Shown: positions 12,101 through 22,850 of the stretch, piece after piece
Layout: each line of letters opens with the position of its first letter
How positions within the stretch are numbered: position 1 is the stretch's first letter
DNA from: Mya arenaria
Taxonomy: Eukaryota > Mollusca > Bivalvia > Myida > Myidae
Assembly (NCBI RefSeq): GCF_026914265.1
Contig: NC_069127.1
Coordinates: 24,628,637-24,692,636, forward strand
DNA: 64,000 nucleotides
Direction of reading: 5' to 3'
Made by a program: the position numbers and the translations under genes
The notes under the pieces: generated by a model
The model's input: the letters and a program-made list of their open reading frames with translations, nothing else
The model's database searches: none
Told to the model about the DNA's origin: nothing

Positions 12101-15100
12101 GGACAGGATCAAACCCACAACCCCCTGTGTGAGAGGAGAACACATATACCAAGAGACCAGTCACATTCTCAACAGGATCAAACCCACAACCCCCTGTGTG
12201 AGAGGAGGACACATATACCACGAGACCATTCACACCCTGGACAGGATCAAACCCACAACCCCTTGTGTGAGAGGAGGACACATATACCACAAGACCATTC
12301 ACACCCTGGACGGGATCAAACCCACAACCCCTTGTGTGAAAGGAGGACACATATACCACGAGACCATTCACACCCTGGACAGGATCAAACCAACAACCCC
12401 TTGTGTGAGAGGAGGACACATATACCACAAGACCATTCACATTCTGGACGGGATCAAACCCACAACCCCTTGTGTGGGAGGAGGACACATATACCACGAG
12501 ACCATTCACGCCCTGGACAGGATCAAACCCACAACCCCTTGTGTGAGAGGAGGACAAATATACCACGAGACCATTCACATTCTGGACAGGATCAAACCCA
12601 CAACCCCTTGTGTCAGAGGAGGACACATATACCACGAGACCATTCACATTCTGGACAGGATCAAACCCACAACCTCTTGTGTGGGAGGAGGACACATATA
12701 CCACAAGACCATTCACATTCTGGACAGGATCAAACCCACAACCCCTTGTGTGGGAGGAGGACACATATACCACGAGACCATTCACATTCTGGACAGGATC
12801 AGACCAACAACCCCTTGTGTGGGAGGAGGACACATATACCACGAGACCATTCACATTCTGGACGGGATCAAACCCACAACCCCCTGTGTGGGAGGAGGAC
12901 ACATATACCATGAGACCATTCACACCCTGGACGGGATCAAACCCACAACCCCTTGTGTGGGAGGAGGACACATATACCACGAGACCATTCACACCCTGGA
13001 CGGGATCAAACCCACAACCCCTTGTGTGGGAGGAGGACACATATACCACGAGACCATTCACACCCTGGACGGGATCAAACCCACAACCCCCTGTGTGGGA
13101 GGAGGACACATATACCACGAGACCATTCACACCCTGGACAGGATCAAACCCACAACCCCCTGTGTGGGAGGAGGACACATATACCACGAGACCATTCACA
13201 TTCTGGACAGGATCAAACCCACAACCCCTTGTGTGGGAGGAGGACACATATACCACGAGACCATTCACACCCTGGACAGGATCAAACCCACAACCCCCTG
13301 TGTGGGAGGAGGACACATATACCACGAGACCATTCACATTCTGGACAGGATCAAACCCACAACCCCTTGTGTAAGAGGAGGACACATATACCAAGAGACC
13401 ATTCACATTCTGGACAGGATCAAACCCACAACCCCTTGTGTCAGAGGAGGACACATATACCACGAGACTATTCACATTCTGGACAGGATCAAACCCACAA
13501 CCCCCTGTGTGGGAGGAGGACACATATACCACGAGACCATTCACATTCTGGACAGGATCAAACCCACAACCCCTTGTGTCAGAGGAGGACACATATACCA
13601 CGAGACCATTCACATTCTGGACAGGATCAAACCCACAACCCCTTGTGTAAGAGGAGGACACATATACCACGAGACCATTCACATTCTGGACAGGATCAAA
13701 CCCACAACCCCTTGTGTAAGAGGAGGACACATATACCACGAGACCATTCACATCCTGGACGGGATCAAACCCACAACCCCTTGTGTAAGAGGAGGACACA
13801 TATACCACAAGACCATTCACATTCTGGACAGGATCAAACCCACAACCCCTTGTGTAAGAGGACGACACATATACCATGAGACCATTCACATTCTGGACAG
13901 GATCAAACCCACAACCCCTTGTGTAAGAGGAGGACACATATACCAAGAGACCATTCACATTCTGGACAGGATCAAACCCACAACCCCTTGTGTAAGAGGA
14001 GGACACATATACCACGAGACCATTCACACCCTGGACGGGATCAAACCCACAACCCCCTGTGTGGGAGGAGGACACATATACCACGAGACCATTCACACCC
14101 TGGACAGGATCAAACCCACAACCCCTTGTGTAAGAGGAGGACACATATACCACGAGACCATTCACACCCTGGACGGGATCAAACCCACAACCCCCTGTGT
14201 AAGAGGAGGACACATATACCACGAGACCATTCACATTCTGGACAGGATCAAACCCACAACCCCTTGTGTAAGAGGAGGACACATATACCACGAGACCATT
14301 CACACCCTGGACGGGATCAAACCCACAACCCCTTGTGTAAGAGGAGGACACATATACCACGAGACCATTCACACCCTGAACGGGATCAAACCCACAACCC
14401 CTTGTGTAAGAGGAGGACACATATACCACGAGACTATTCACATTCTGGACAGGATCAAACCCACAACCCCTTGTGTAAGAGGAGGACACATATACCACGA
14501 GACCATTCACACCCTGGACGGGATCAAACCCACAACCCCCTGTGTGAGAGGAGGACACATATACCATGAGACCATTCACACCCTGGACGGGATCAAACCA
14601 ACAACCCCTTGTGTGGGAGGAGGACACATATACCACAAGACCATTCACACCCTGGACGGGATCAAACCCACAACCCCTTGTGTGGGAGGAGGACACATAT
14701 ACCACGAGACCATTCACACCCTGGACGGGATCAAACCCACAACCCCCTGTGTGGGAGGAGGACACATATACCACGAGACCATTCACACCCTGGACAGGAT
14801 CAAACCCACAACCCCCTGTGTGGGAGGAGGACACATATACCACGAGACCATTCACATTCTGGACAGGATCAAACCCACAACCCCTTGTGTAAGAGGAGGA
14901 CACATATACCACGAGACCATTCACACCCTGGACAGGATCAAACCCACAACCCCCTGTGTGGGAGGAGGACACATATACCACGAGACCATTCACATTCTGG
15001 ACAGGATCAAACCCACAACCCCTTGTGTAAGAGGAGGACACATATACCACGAGACTATTCACATTCTGGACAGGATCAAACCAACAACCCCTTGTGTGAG

Positions 15101-18100
15101 AGGAGAACACATATACCACGAGACTATTCACATTCTGGACAGGATCAAACCAACAACCCCTTGTGTGAGAGGAGGACACATATACCACGAGACTATTCAC
15201 ATTCTGGACAGGATCAAACCCACAACCCCCTGTGTGAGAGGAGAACACATATACCAAGAGACCAGTCACATTCTCAACAGGATCAAACCCACAACCCCCT
15301 GTGTGAGAGGAGGACACATATACCACGAGACCATTCACACCCTGGACAGGATCAAACCCACAACCCCTTGTGTGAGAGGAGGACACATATACCACGAGAC
15401 CATTCACACCCTGGATGGGATCAATCCCACAACCCCTTGTGTGAAAGGAGGACACATATACCACAAGACCATTCACATTCTGGACAGGATCAAACCCAGT
15501 TAAAGGCAAAGCTCTCAAGAATTCTTGGTAAGGAAGGTCAAGACACCAAAGAAAGACCATGCTGACCATGACACTCTTATATTATGTATTTCATAGTCAT
15601 TACTTTGTTTTTAATTGTTATTGGGTTTTAGACCTAAGCCTGTGAAATCAATGGGATCATGCCACTTAATTAACTCCTTTGTAAATTAATAAGAGCTGTC
15701 ACAGAGACAGCGCGCTCGACTATTCCGCCGCTTTTCATAAAAATTTCATTGTAAAAATTGAATAGTTTTGCCGAAACATGCATGGATCACTGTATTAAGT
15801 CCAATTCAATAAATCAAGTAGTTGGTGAGATATTAACCTATATGTGCTTACATGCAAAACCTTGACCAGAATTTCTAAGTTGAATAATAAAGGGGCAAAA
15901 TTTATATTATATGCAAAATAGAGTTATCTAACTTGATAAATTAAGAAGGTTGAATGGCTGGGAGCCCATATATAAAGTTTCAATGCAATACATTATGTAT
16001 ATGCTGAGATATTGACTTAAATGTGGTTAAATGCAAAACCTTAACCAGAATTTCTATTTCGAACAAAAAAGGGCCATTATTTGAATTTAAGGCTATCTGA
16101 CTTGGTTATTTAAGTATGTTGGATGGTTAAGTACTATTGTATAAGGTGCTTACATTCAAAAACTGAACCAGAATTTCTTGGTCAAATAATATTGCCCATA
16201 AATTGCATTATATTCAAAAGAGTGTTATCTAACTTCATTAATTTAGTAGGTTAGATAGTTGGGAATACATATCTAAAATTTCAATGCAATACATGATTTA
16301 TTTGCTGAGATATTGACTTAAATGTGGTAACATGCAAAACCTTAACCAGAATTTCTAAGTTGAAAAATAAAGGGCAATTATTTTGCATTAAATGCAAACT
16401 AGAGTTATCTAACTTGGTAAATTAAGTAGGTTGGATGGTTGAGTACCAGTGTATAAAGTCTCAATGCAATACATCAAGTAGTTGCTGAGATATTAATCTA
16501 TGTGTACTTGATTAAATAATCATGTTGGATAGTTGGGAATACATATCTAAAGTTTCAATACAATACATGATGCATTTGCTGAGATAATGACCTAAAGGTG
16601 CTTACATTAAAAACCTTAAGGTGTGACGCCGCCGCCGACACCAACACCAACGCTCTGGTGAGTAGTATAGCTCTCCTTATCCTTCGAATAGTCTAGCTAA
16701 AAATACTACGGTTTTATTGATATAATACAACTAGACATCATGACCAACCTCACTTCAAAGTTTGGTGAACCTAGATCAAAGCATTCTCCTGATATTGCAC
16801 GGAAATATTTTTTTACATTAGAGGTCACAGCGACGTTGACCTTTGACCTTGTGACCCCCCAAAACATAGGAGTTTTCTAAACCTCATGATCAACCTCCCT
16901 ACCAAGTTTGGTGAACCTAGGTCAAACCATTCTCAAGATATTGAGCGGAAATGTTTTTTACATTGGGGGTCGCCGCGACCTTGACCTTTGACCTAGTGAC
17001 CCCAAAAACAATAGGGATCTTCTACACCTCATGACCAACCTCCCTACCAAGTTTGGTGAACCTAGGTCAAACCGTTCTCAAGATTTTGAGCAGAAATGTT
17101 TTTTATATTGGGGGTCGCCGCGACCTTGACCTTTGACCTAGTGACCCCAAAAACAATAGGGATCCTCTACACCTCACGACCAACCTCCCTACCAAATTTG
17201 GTGAACCTAGGTCAAACCATTCTCAAGATATTGAGCGGAAATGTTTTTTACATTGGGGGTCGCCGCGACCTTGACCTTTGACCTAGTGACCCCAAAAACA
17301 ATAGGGATCCTCTACACCTCACGACCAACCTCCCTACCAAGTTTGGTGAACCTAGGTCAAACCATTCTCAAGATATTGAGCGGAAATGTTTTTTACATTG
17401 GGGGTCGCCGCGACCTTGACCTTTGACCTAGTGACCCCAAAAACAATAGGGATCCTCTACACCTCACGACCAACCTCCCTACCAAGTTTGGTGAACCTAG
17501 GTCAAACCATTCTCAAGATATTGAGCGGAAATGTTTTTTACATTGGGGGTCGCCGCGACCTTGACCTTTGACCTAGTGACCCCAAAAACAATAGGGATCC
17601 TCTACACCTCACGACCAACCTCCCTACCAAGTTTGGTGAACCTAGGTCAAACCATTCTCAAGATATTGAGCGGAAATGTTTTTTACATTGGGGGTCGCCG
17701 CGACCTTGACCTTTGACCTAGTGACCCCAAAAACAATAGGGATCCTCTACACCTCACGACCAACCTCCCTACCAAGTTTGGTGAACCTAGGTCAAACCAT
17801 TCTCAAGATATTGAGCGGAAATGTTTTTTACATTGGGGGTCGCCGCGACCTTGACCTTTGACCTAGTGACCCCAAAAACAATAGGGATCTTCTACACCTC
17901 ATGACCAACCTCCCTACCAAGTTTGGTGAACCTAGGTCAAACCGTTCTCAAGATTTTGAGCAGAAATGTTTTTTATATTGGGGGTCGCCGCGACCTTGAC
18001 CTTTGACCTAGTGACCCCAAAAACAATAGGGATCCTCTACACCTCACGACCAACCTCCCTACCAAGTTTGGTGAACCTAGGTCAAACCATTCTCAAGATA

Positions 18101-21100
18101 TTGAGCGGAAATGTTTTTTACATTGGGGGTCGCCGCGACCTTGACCTTTGACCTAGTGACCCCAAAAACAATAGGGATCCTCTACACCTCACGACCAACC
18201 TCCCTACCAAGTTTGGTGAACCTAGGTCAAACCATTCTCAAGATATTGAGCGGAAATGTTTTTTACATTGGGGGTCGCCGCGACCTTGACCTTTGACCTA
18301 GTGTCCCCAAAAACAATACGGATCCTCTACACCTCACGACCAACCTCCCTACCAAGTTTGGTGAACCTAGGTCAAACCATTCTCAAGATATTGAGCGGAA
18401 ATGTTTTTTACATTGGGGGTCGCCGCGACCTTGACCTTTGACCTAGTGACCCCAAAAACAATAGGGATCTTCTACACCTCATGACCAACCTCCCTACCAA
18501 GTTTGGTGAACCTAGGTCAAACCATTGTCAAGATATTGAGCGGAAATGTTTTTTACATTGGGGGTCGCCGCGACCTTGACCTTTGACCTAGTGACCCCAA
18601 AAACAATAGGGATCTTCTACACCTCATGACCAACCTCCCTACCAAGTTTGGTGATCCTAGGTCATGCGGTTTTCCAGTTATCGATCGGAAACGAAGTGTG
18701 ACGTACGGACGGACTGACGGACTGACGGACTACCGGACTACCGGACTATCGGACTACCGGACTACCGGACTGACGGACAGGGCAAAAACAATATGTCTCC
18801 CCCAGAGAGGGGGAGACATAAATATCACTTACCATTTTAATAAACCAAACATCCGGATACATCGAATCGTAGAAAAAGGCCAGGACGGTCCCGAAGTAAA
18901 CAAACAAGAAGGCAGACCACATTTTCCACCTTAAAATAGATATGTGTCATGTAAATGCACTTCTAAAAAAATACTGTTGTTGCTACAAGGAGCATTACTC
19001 AACAAATATTAAAGTAATGATCTTTAATAAACATGATGCACATTCAATATCATACTGCTTTTTTTTGTATTTAAGGAGAATATAAATTCATTGCTAGATT
19101 TTCATACCCATCTGTCACCCCTCTTTTCTGCTTGTCTTAAATTTTATTGACTCAAATAAAAATGTTAAATTAGGGACTGTATTTGTGTACTGCCCGAAAA
19201 TAGTGTTTCATACCTACGATGTTGATGAATAATATTCACATGTAAAAAAGGAGAAATGTTAACATCGTGTACATAATTCGTCTAGAAACACGGTTCCTTA
19301 TGCAAAAAGAAAGAGTATGAACATATATTCAACTGTGAAATCTGTTTTCTTATAGAATCTGAATACTGTTTGCTGTAGAAGTGGAATGGGGCATCCCTTA
19401 CTTCGGCCTAAAGCTTCTTTGAAAACAAATATACTCAAAGGTACATACTGGGAAAAGCGATAGCGCCTTGCTGGGTCAACTCTGTCAGCGTGGATGATGT
19501 CCATATTAATGGGTACCTGTAAAATATTGCATAGTAATTATTTACTTATGACACAATCTCAACATGTCTCTCGTCTTAAATGATGAACAGCAGACTGGAT
19601 TAAAGTTCACAAGGCCTCTAAAAAAGAAATAAAAAACCCCACATGATTATTGAGAGCACCAATGCCCTTTATAATATTAAAGATGCACTCTTACTCCCAA
19701 ATCAATACAATTGTTTTCTTTCCTTAAAAAGATGATATATAAATAGCAAAAACAATGGTTCTTTTGATGATTAATTTGAAAAAGGGTGCAGAAAACACGG
19801 GATATCTACCCTATGAGACAAACTTTGATCTTTATAAATCCTTCAGGACCCACCTCATTCAATATTTGTGTGTTTTCAGCTATTAATACACCATTACATT
19901 ATTTCTATCTGATAATCAGTAGTTCATATTTACCATAAATGCGTTATCTAGTAAGTAATTAAAGGTTCATCACTCAGAATTTATGCTCGTTGTATTGATT
20001 TTAAATATTAGTATCACTTAAAGACTTTAACATAAAATATTATGCTATACAAGCATGTAGTGGATTTGCAAACTGACAACACTGTCATGTGAACATACAA
20101 ATGTACTAATTGCTAGACTATTTCAAAACACTAAATTTCTTCCAGAAGTCATTCCATAATAATCTGTCTCAGACTTTCAATCTGATCAGCATGTAAGAGG
20201 CAATTTTTTTCAGGCTTTATCTATAAAAAGCGCTAGGCAAATGGACAATGAATTGGTGAAGAAAAACACTGGTATTTTTTTTTCTGATTATAGGTATTTG
20301 AAAATAAATGATGATAATGTATATGTTTTACATGTATTGTTACGCATATTGCTGTAATTCAAAATTCCACCCAAAAGGGGTGAGAATATTATGTGTTGAG
20401 AGGGCAAAGGAACCTGCCCCCAAAGAATGAAAAGACTCCCTATATTAGGCCGAAAGGGCTTGTCTATATCAGTATAAAGGTGTAGCTACAATAATGAGCA
20501 ATCAGGGATACTTTTTTTATTATTTTGACATTCTTGTGTATCCCTGTAACGCTACAACTCTCTACCATTCAACACCGAATGAAGGAATATATCTTATTAT
20601 TATGCAACGATTTTGAATAATAATGACAAAGTTGTTCAATACATACCCCACAGTGATCTAAACTAGATTTAATTTGTCATAAGAGTCGGTTTTTTTCACA
20701 TAAATACATTCTAGGTCATGAATACCGTTACATGTGCATAAACTGTCTCATGATATCTGAACATATTTTCTTGGCATAATGACATAACTAAATATGTGTT
20801 TTAACAGTGTGCGAAATTAACGGTAGCCCGATCGCCCGTGGCGACGAAAAATTGACCCAGGCTACGAAAAAATCCTTTAAGGAAGCCCGACTGGCGATGA
20901 AATCATAGGGCTTGTTGGTTAAAAAAAATTGTCGGGTAAATGTTTACTTCGACACCGTTGACCGACTTCCGGATAATCTCTCATTGTTATGGATATTTTC
21001 TGTTGCAGTAATCTCCCTTGTCAAGCAATTATACGCTATGTACTGCTTGAAAATAATTATTTTGACGGAAATCATATTTCGGACTGTCGATACTTTTTTT

Positions 21101-22308
21101 TTGTTTTAGTGAGATATTAAAGTTTGGATGTTGTTTTTGTTGTGTGTTTTTTTTTTTAAATAAACTTGGATTATTTAGTCACCGAAAATTATGAAATAGA
21201 TGTTTGTAAAATCCTGTCACTAATGCCACCAGCAGCACATGTTGACAGGACTTCCAACCTTCCCCTTCATCAACAATCCAACTGCCTTGACAGAGCCAGC
21301 CCCCCCCCCCCCCCCCCCCATCGAACCACCACCAGCCCCCCTGCCCCCTGGCAACACAGGTTCACACAACCACCATACTTGCATTTTATACAAAATATAA
21401 TAAGATATTGTACAGTTGTCATATCATTCCTTGTTTTTAACCATATAAGGTACTAAAGATGCGTTTTTCTGTTTACCGGTGGGCTATGGAAATCTGGCTT
21501 GGGCTACAGAAATCTCAAAGTCTGTAGCCCAATTGGCTACCAGGTAAAAAAGGTTAATTTCGCACACTGTTTTAATAGTAGGCAATAATATTTTCGAATT
21601 TATAATGGAGATAATTTCAAAATTGTGTCCGCGAGGATTGTCTGCGCAAGGACCGTTCACTACTTTTTGAGGATTGTCTGCGCAAGGACCGTTCACTACT
21701 TTTTGCTGGGTGGATGTAACGAATCTGCCATGGTAAAAAAAATCATCAAAAGACTCGTTGACAGCCAGTTAGGTGGACTATATAAAGGTGGAGCAAAAAA
21801 GAATTGCTACAATGTAATGATGTAAACTAACAGGTTCTCCCCAGTTTCGTTTCCTGTATGGATCATCCCAGTTGTGGTAGGAATCTTTCTGATACTCTCC
21901 AATATTGGGCATATCCGGATAGTCGCCGTGTCTTATGTCCTCTGGCAACGGGTGATAGTCCTCAGGTGGCAGACCATACTTTTTGGCGGCTTCTTCATGC
22001 TCTTTTTGGTTCCGTGGTACGGCACTAGGCTTCCAATCGGTATGCCATGCTGCAAGATAATTAATGACAGAGTAAACGATTTTCTTGACAACAGCATTTA
22101 TCTTGTTTATCCGACTTTTTTGCTGTCCGAAAATGCAACGACATGAAGGTCATTCAATTTCGAAGTGGAAACTCTGTGTACTGCATAGTCTATTCGATAA
22201 ACCAAATCATTTACCTCCTAGCAAAGGTCTTGCAGTTGAAATTTTTCGAACCTGCAAAGACTGTCTTTTTAATGTACTTATAACCAGACTTGACCTAAAG
22301 GCAGCCAT
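6107..22308 (-). CDS. NDUFB8: NDUFB8, mitochondrial complex I accessory subunit (complete, five exons)
   Basis: Exons on the minus strand: 22308-22215, 22049-21832, 19516-19449, 18929-18833 and 6223-6107 (stop TAG 6109-6107). All have GT/AG borders and phases agree, giving 197 residues against about 186 in human. Residues 1-31 (MAAFRSSLVISTLKRQ...) are basic and acid-free, as in a mitochondrial presequence. Exon 2 carries EEAAKKYGLPPEDYHPLPED and GDYPDMPNIG, ending NWGEP. Exon 4 holds one hydrophobic span (MWSAFLFVYFGTVLAFFYDS). The last exon has the family motif KQYPY and ends NVHYTFEPAE. NDUFB8 is a supernumerary subunit of the membrane arm of NADH:ubiquinone oxidoreductase in the inner membrane (family knowledge). 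The last intron (18832-6224) is 12.6 kb and contains the 69-bp and 145-bp arrays. The start codon is the only ATG giving a presequence in frame. Confidence 0.94.
7195..7302 (-). mobile_element. tRNA-derived SINE, decayed, adjoining the 69-bp array
   Basis: Read on the minus strand, the sequence has an A-box-like TAGTCTACTGATTA, the block TCTCACCCAAGA and a B-box-like GGTTTAATCC. These are followed by the body start CCAGGAGCACTTTATCATGG and the block AAATGGACACC. The order is that of tRNA-headed mollusc SINEs. Its head aligns along nearly its whole length with the 69-bp monomer of the neighbouring array and has the same orientation. Confidence 0.7.
7303..15499 (-). repeat. 69-bp satellite array, 119 monomers, each a tRNA-like (SINE-head) unit
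   Basis: The marker ACACATATACC falls at 7310 and last at 15452, exactly 118 x 69 bp apart, so the array has 119 monomers and no net length change. On the minus strand each monomer contains TGGTCTCGTGG (close to a Pol III A box), then CTCTCACACAAGGGG, then GGTTTGATCCC (close to a B box). The A and B starts are 44 nt apart, the usual tRNA distance. Common variants occur at a handful of sites, for example ATTCTG/ACCCTG and CACGAG/CAAGAG. Longer blocks recur at 45 or 46 monomers. Both strands are stop-free across the array, but the variants change amino acids in either reading, so it is not called a gene. It lies inside the last NDUFB8 intron, in the gene's sense orientation. Confidence 0.93.
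15690..16705. mobile_element. Bivalve-type non-coding element with degenerate internal repeats
   Basis: It begins near GAGCTGTCACAGAGACAGCG followed by CTCGACTATTC and ends with AGTATAGCTCTCC...GAATAGTCTAGC. The CGACTATTC and GAATAGTCTAGC blocks are sub-terminal inverted repeats. The interior carries several degenerate copies of phrases such as ACCTTAACCAGAATTTC and GCTGAGATATTGAC. There is no ORF. It lies in the NDUFB8 intron between the two arrays. Its exact ends are uncertain. Confidence 0.6.
16741..18660 (+). repeat. 145-bp tandem array, about 13 units, each with a DR1 motif
   Basis: Units recur every 145 bp; the phrase starting GGGGGTCGCCGCGACCTTGA repeats from about 16966 to 18560, and the first unit near 16822 is more diverged. 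Every unit holds TGACCTTTGACCT, whose reverse complement AGGTCAAAGGTCA is a perfect direct repeat of AGGTCA with one-base spacing. The middle units are nearly identical, which points to recent amplification. The repeated 61-codon ORFs inside it are a by-product of the repeat. It lies in the last NDUFB8 intron. Confidence 0.92.
18661..18822 (+). mobile_element. Terminal segment of the 145-bp-repeat element
   Basis: After the last 145-bp unit come GATCGGAAACGAAGTGTGACG, a run of GACGGACT/ACCGGACT 9-mers (about 18705-18780), GGGCAAAAACAATATGTCTC and the palindromic end CTCCCCCAGAGAGGGGGAG. The same closing order, GACGGACAGGGCAAAAACA then ATATGTCTCCCC, closes a second copy at 53706. This shows that the array belongs to a dispersed element. 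It stops 11 bp before the donor of NDUFB8 exon 4 (18832). Confidence 0.75.
19676..19825. mobile_element. Fragment of TTAAAGATGCACTC-type element
   Basis: The phrase ATTAAAGATGCACTCTTACTC matches the terminus of the fuller element at 35811-36178. Only one end is visible, so this is a truncated copy in the NDUFB8 intron between exons 2 and 3. Confidence 0.5.
20805..21569. mobile_element. Inverted-repeat element with CAGTGTGCGAAATTAAC termini
   Basis: The left end CAGTGTGCGAAATTAAC and the right end GTTAATTTCGCACACTG are exact inverted repeats. Both sides are flanked by TTTTAA (20799-20804, 21570-21575), the probable target duplication. Phrases of the type 'GTAGCCC' lie inside both ends. The interior holds a C-rich run near 21300 and no credible ORF. 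The 765-bp element sits in an NDUFB8 intron. Confidence 0.85.
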
Positions 22309-22594
22309 CTTGGCTTTGCCAATAGGGTGCGATGTTTTAGACTATGGCCGGTAAACACTAATCTCCGGTCTCCAGTCTCTCGGTACAGTCTGAGTTTACA
22401 AATTATGTTTAGTTGTTTTGAGCATACTGTAACATGCATGCGCACATCAATGTCTTATGGATTAATGTGACATTGTTCAGAATTAGAATATGTTTTCATG
22501 TCTAAATAACATGAATTATGGGATAACTCGCTGTTACATACATAGCCATATCTTGAAAGATTTATTATACATTTTAGGGTTGTCTACAAAACAT

Positions 22595-22850
22595 TAATAT
22601 TGCTAACGGTTTCGGTTGTCCGGTTAGCGTCACCTAGGCGACCCGGGTTCGATTCCCGGCTTGGGCGCATGTGAGTTTGGTTTGTGGTCACCAAGCCGGA
22701 CAAGTGGGTTTTCTCCGGGTTCTCCGGTTCCCCCCACAACACAATACCACACTCTCGCGTAAAATCGTGCCAACGAGACTGATTAATATAATGTTGTAAT
22801 AACTTGTTTCACAATCGTTGTAAAATAAATATGTTTAAACTAATATTGCT
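22595..22850 (+). mobile_element. tRNA-derived SINE upstream of NDUFB8
   Basis: A B box GGTTCGATTCC (about 22646) follows an A-box-like GGTTAGCGTCACC. It is followed by a conserved-domain-like stretch, GGGTTTTCTCCGGGTTCTCC at about 22708, then ACACAATACCACACTC and a short AT-rich tail ending near 22840. This order is typical of metazoan tRNA-SINEs with a conserved central domain. It lies about 290 bp upstream of the NDUFB8 start codon, in opposite orientation. Confidence 0.75.

Noticed and set aside
7303-15499. CRISPR-like array
   Set aside because: There are no unique spacers; the whole 69-bp unit repeats, and the genome is eukaryotic.
7281-15569. 2,762-codon minus-strand ORF and 2,711-codon plus-strand ORF
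   Set aside because: Both are products of a 69-bp (3 x 23) satellite in perfect register. Variants alter amino acids on both strands, and the array lies within an NDUFB8 intron.
17096-18441. Series of 61-codon ORFs starting MFFTLGVAATLTFDL
   Set aside because: One ORF recurs per 145-bp repeat unit and runs into the next unit. This is repeat translation, not a gene family.
22628-22670. Functional tRNA gene at the strong B box
   Set aside because: The A box and stems are incomplete, and the sequence continues into a SINE conserved domain.
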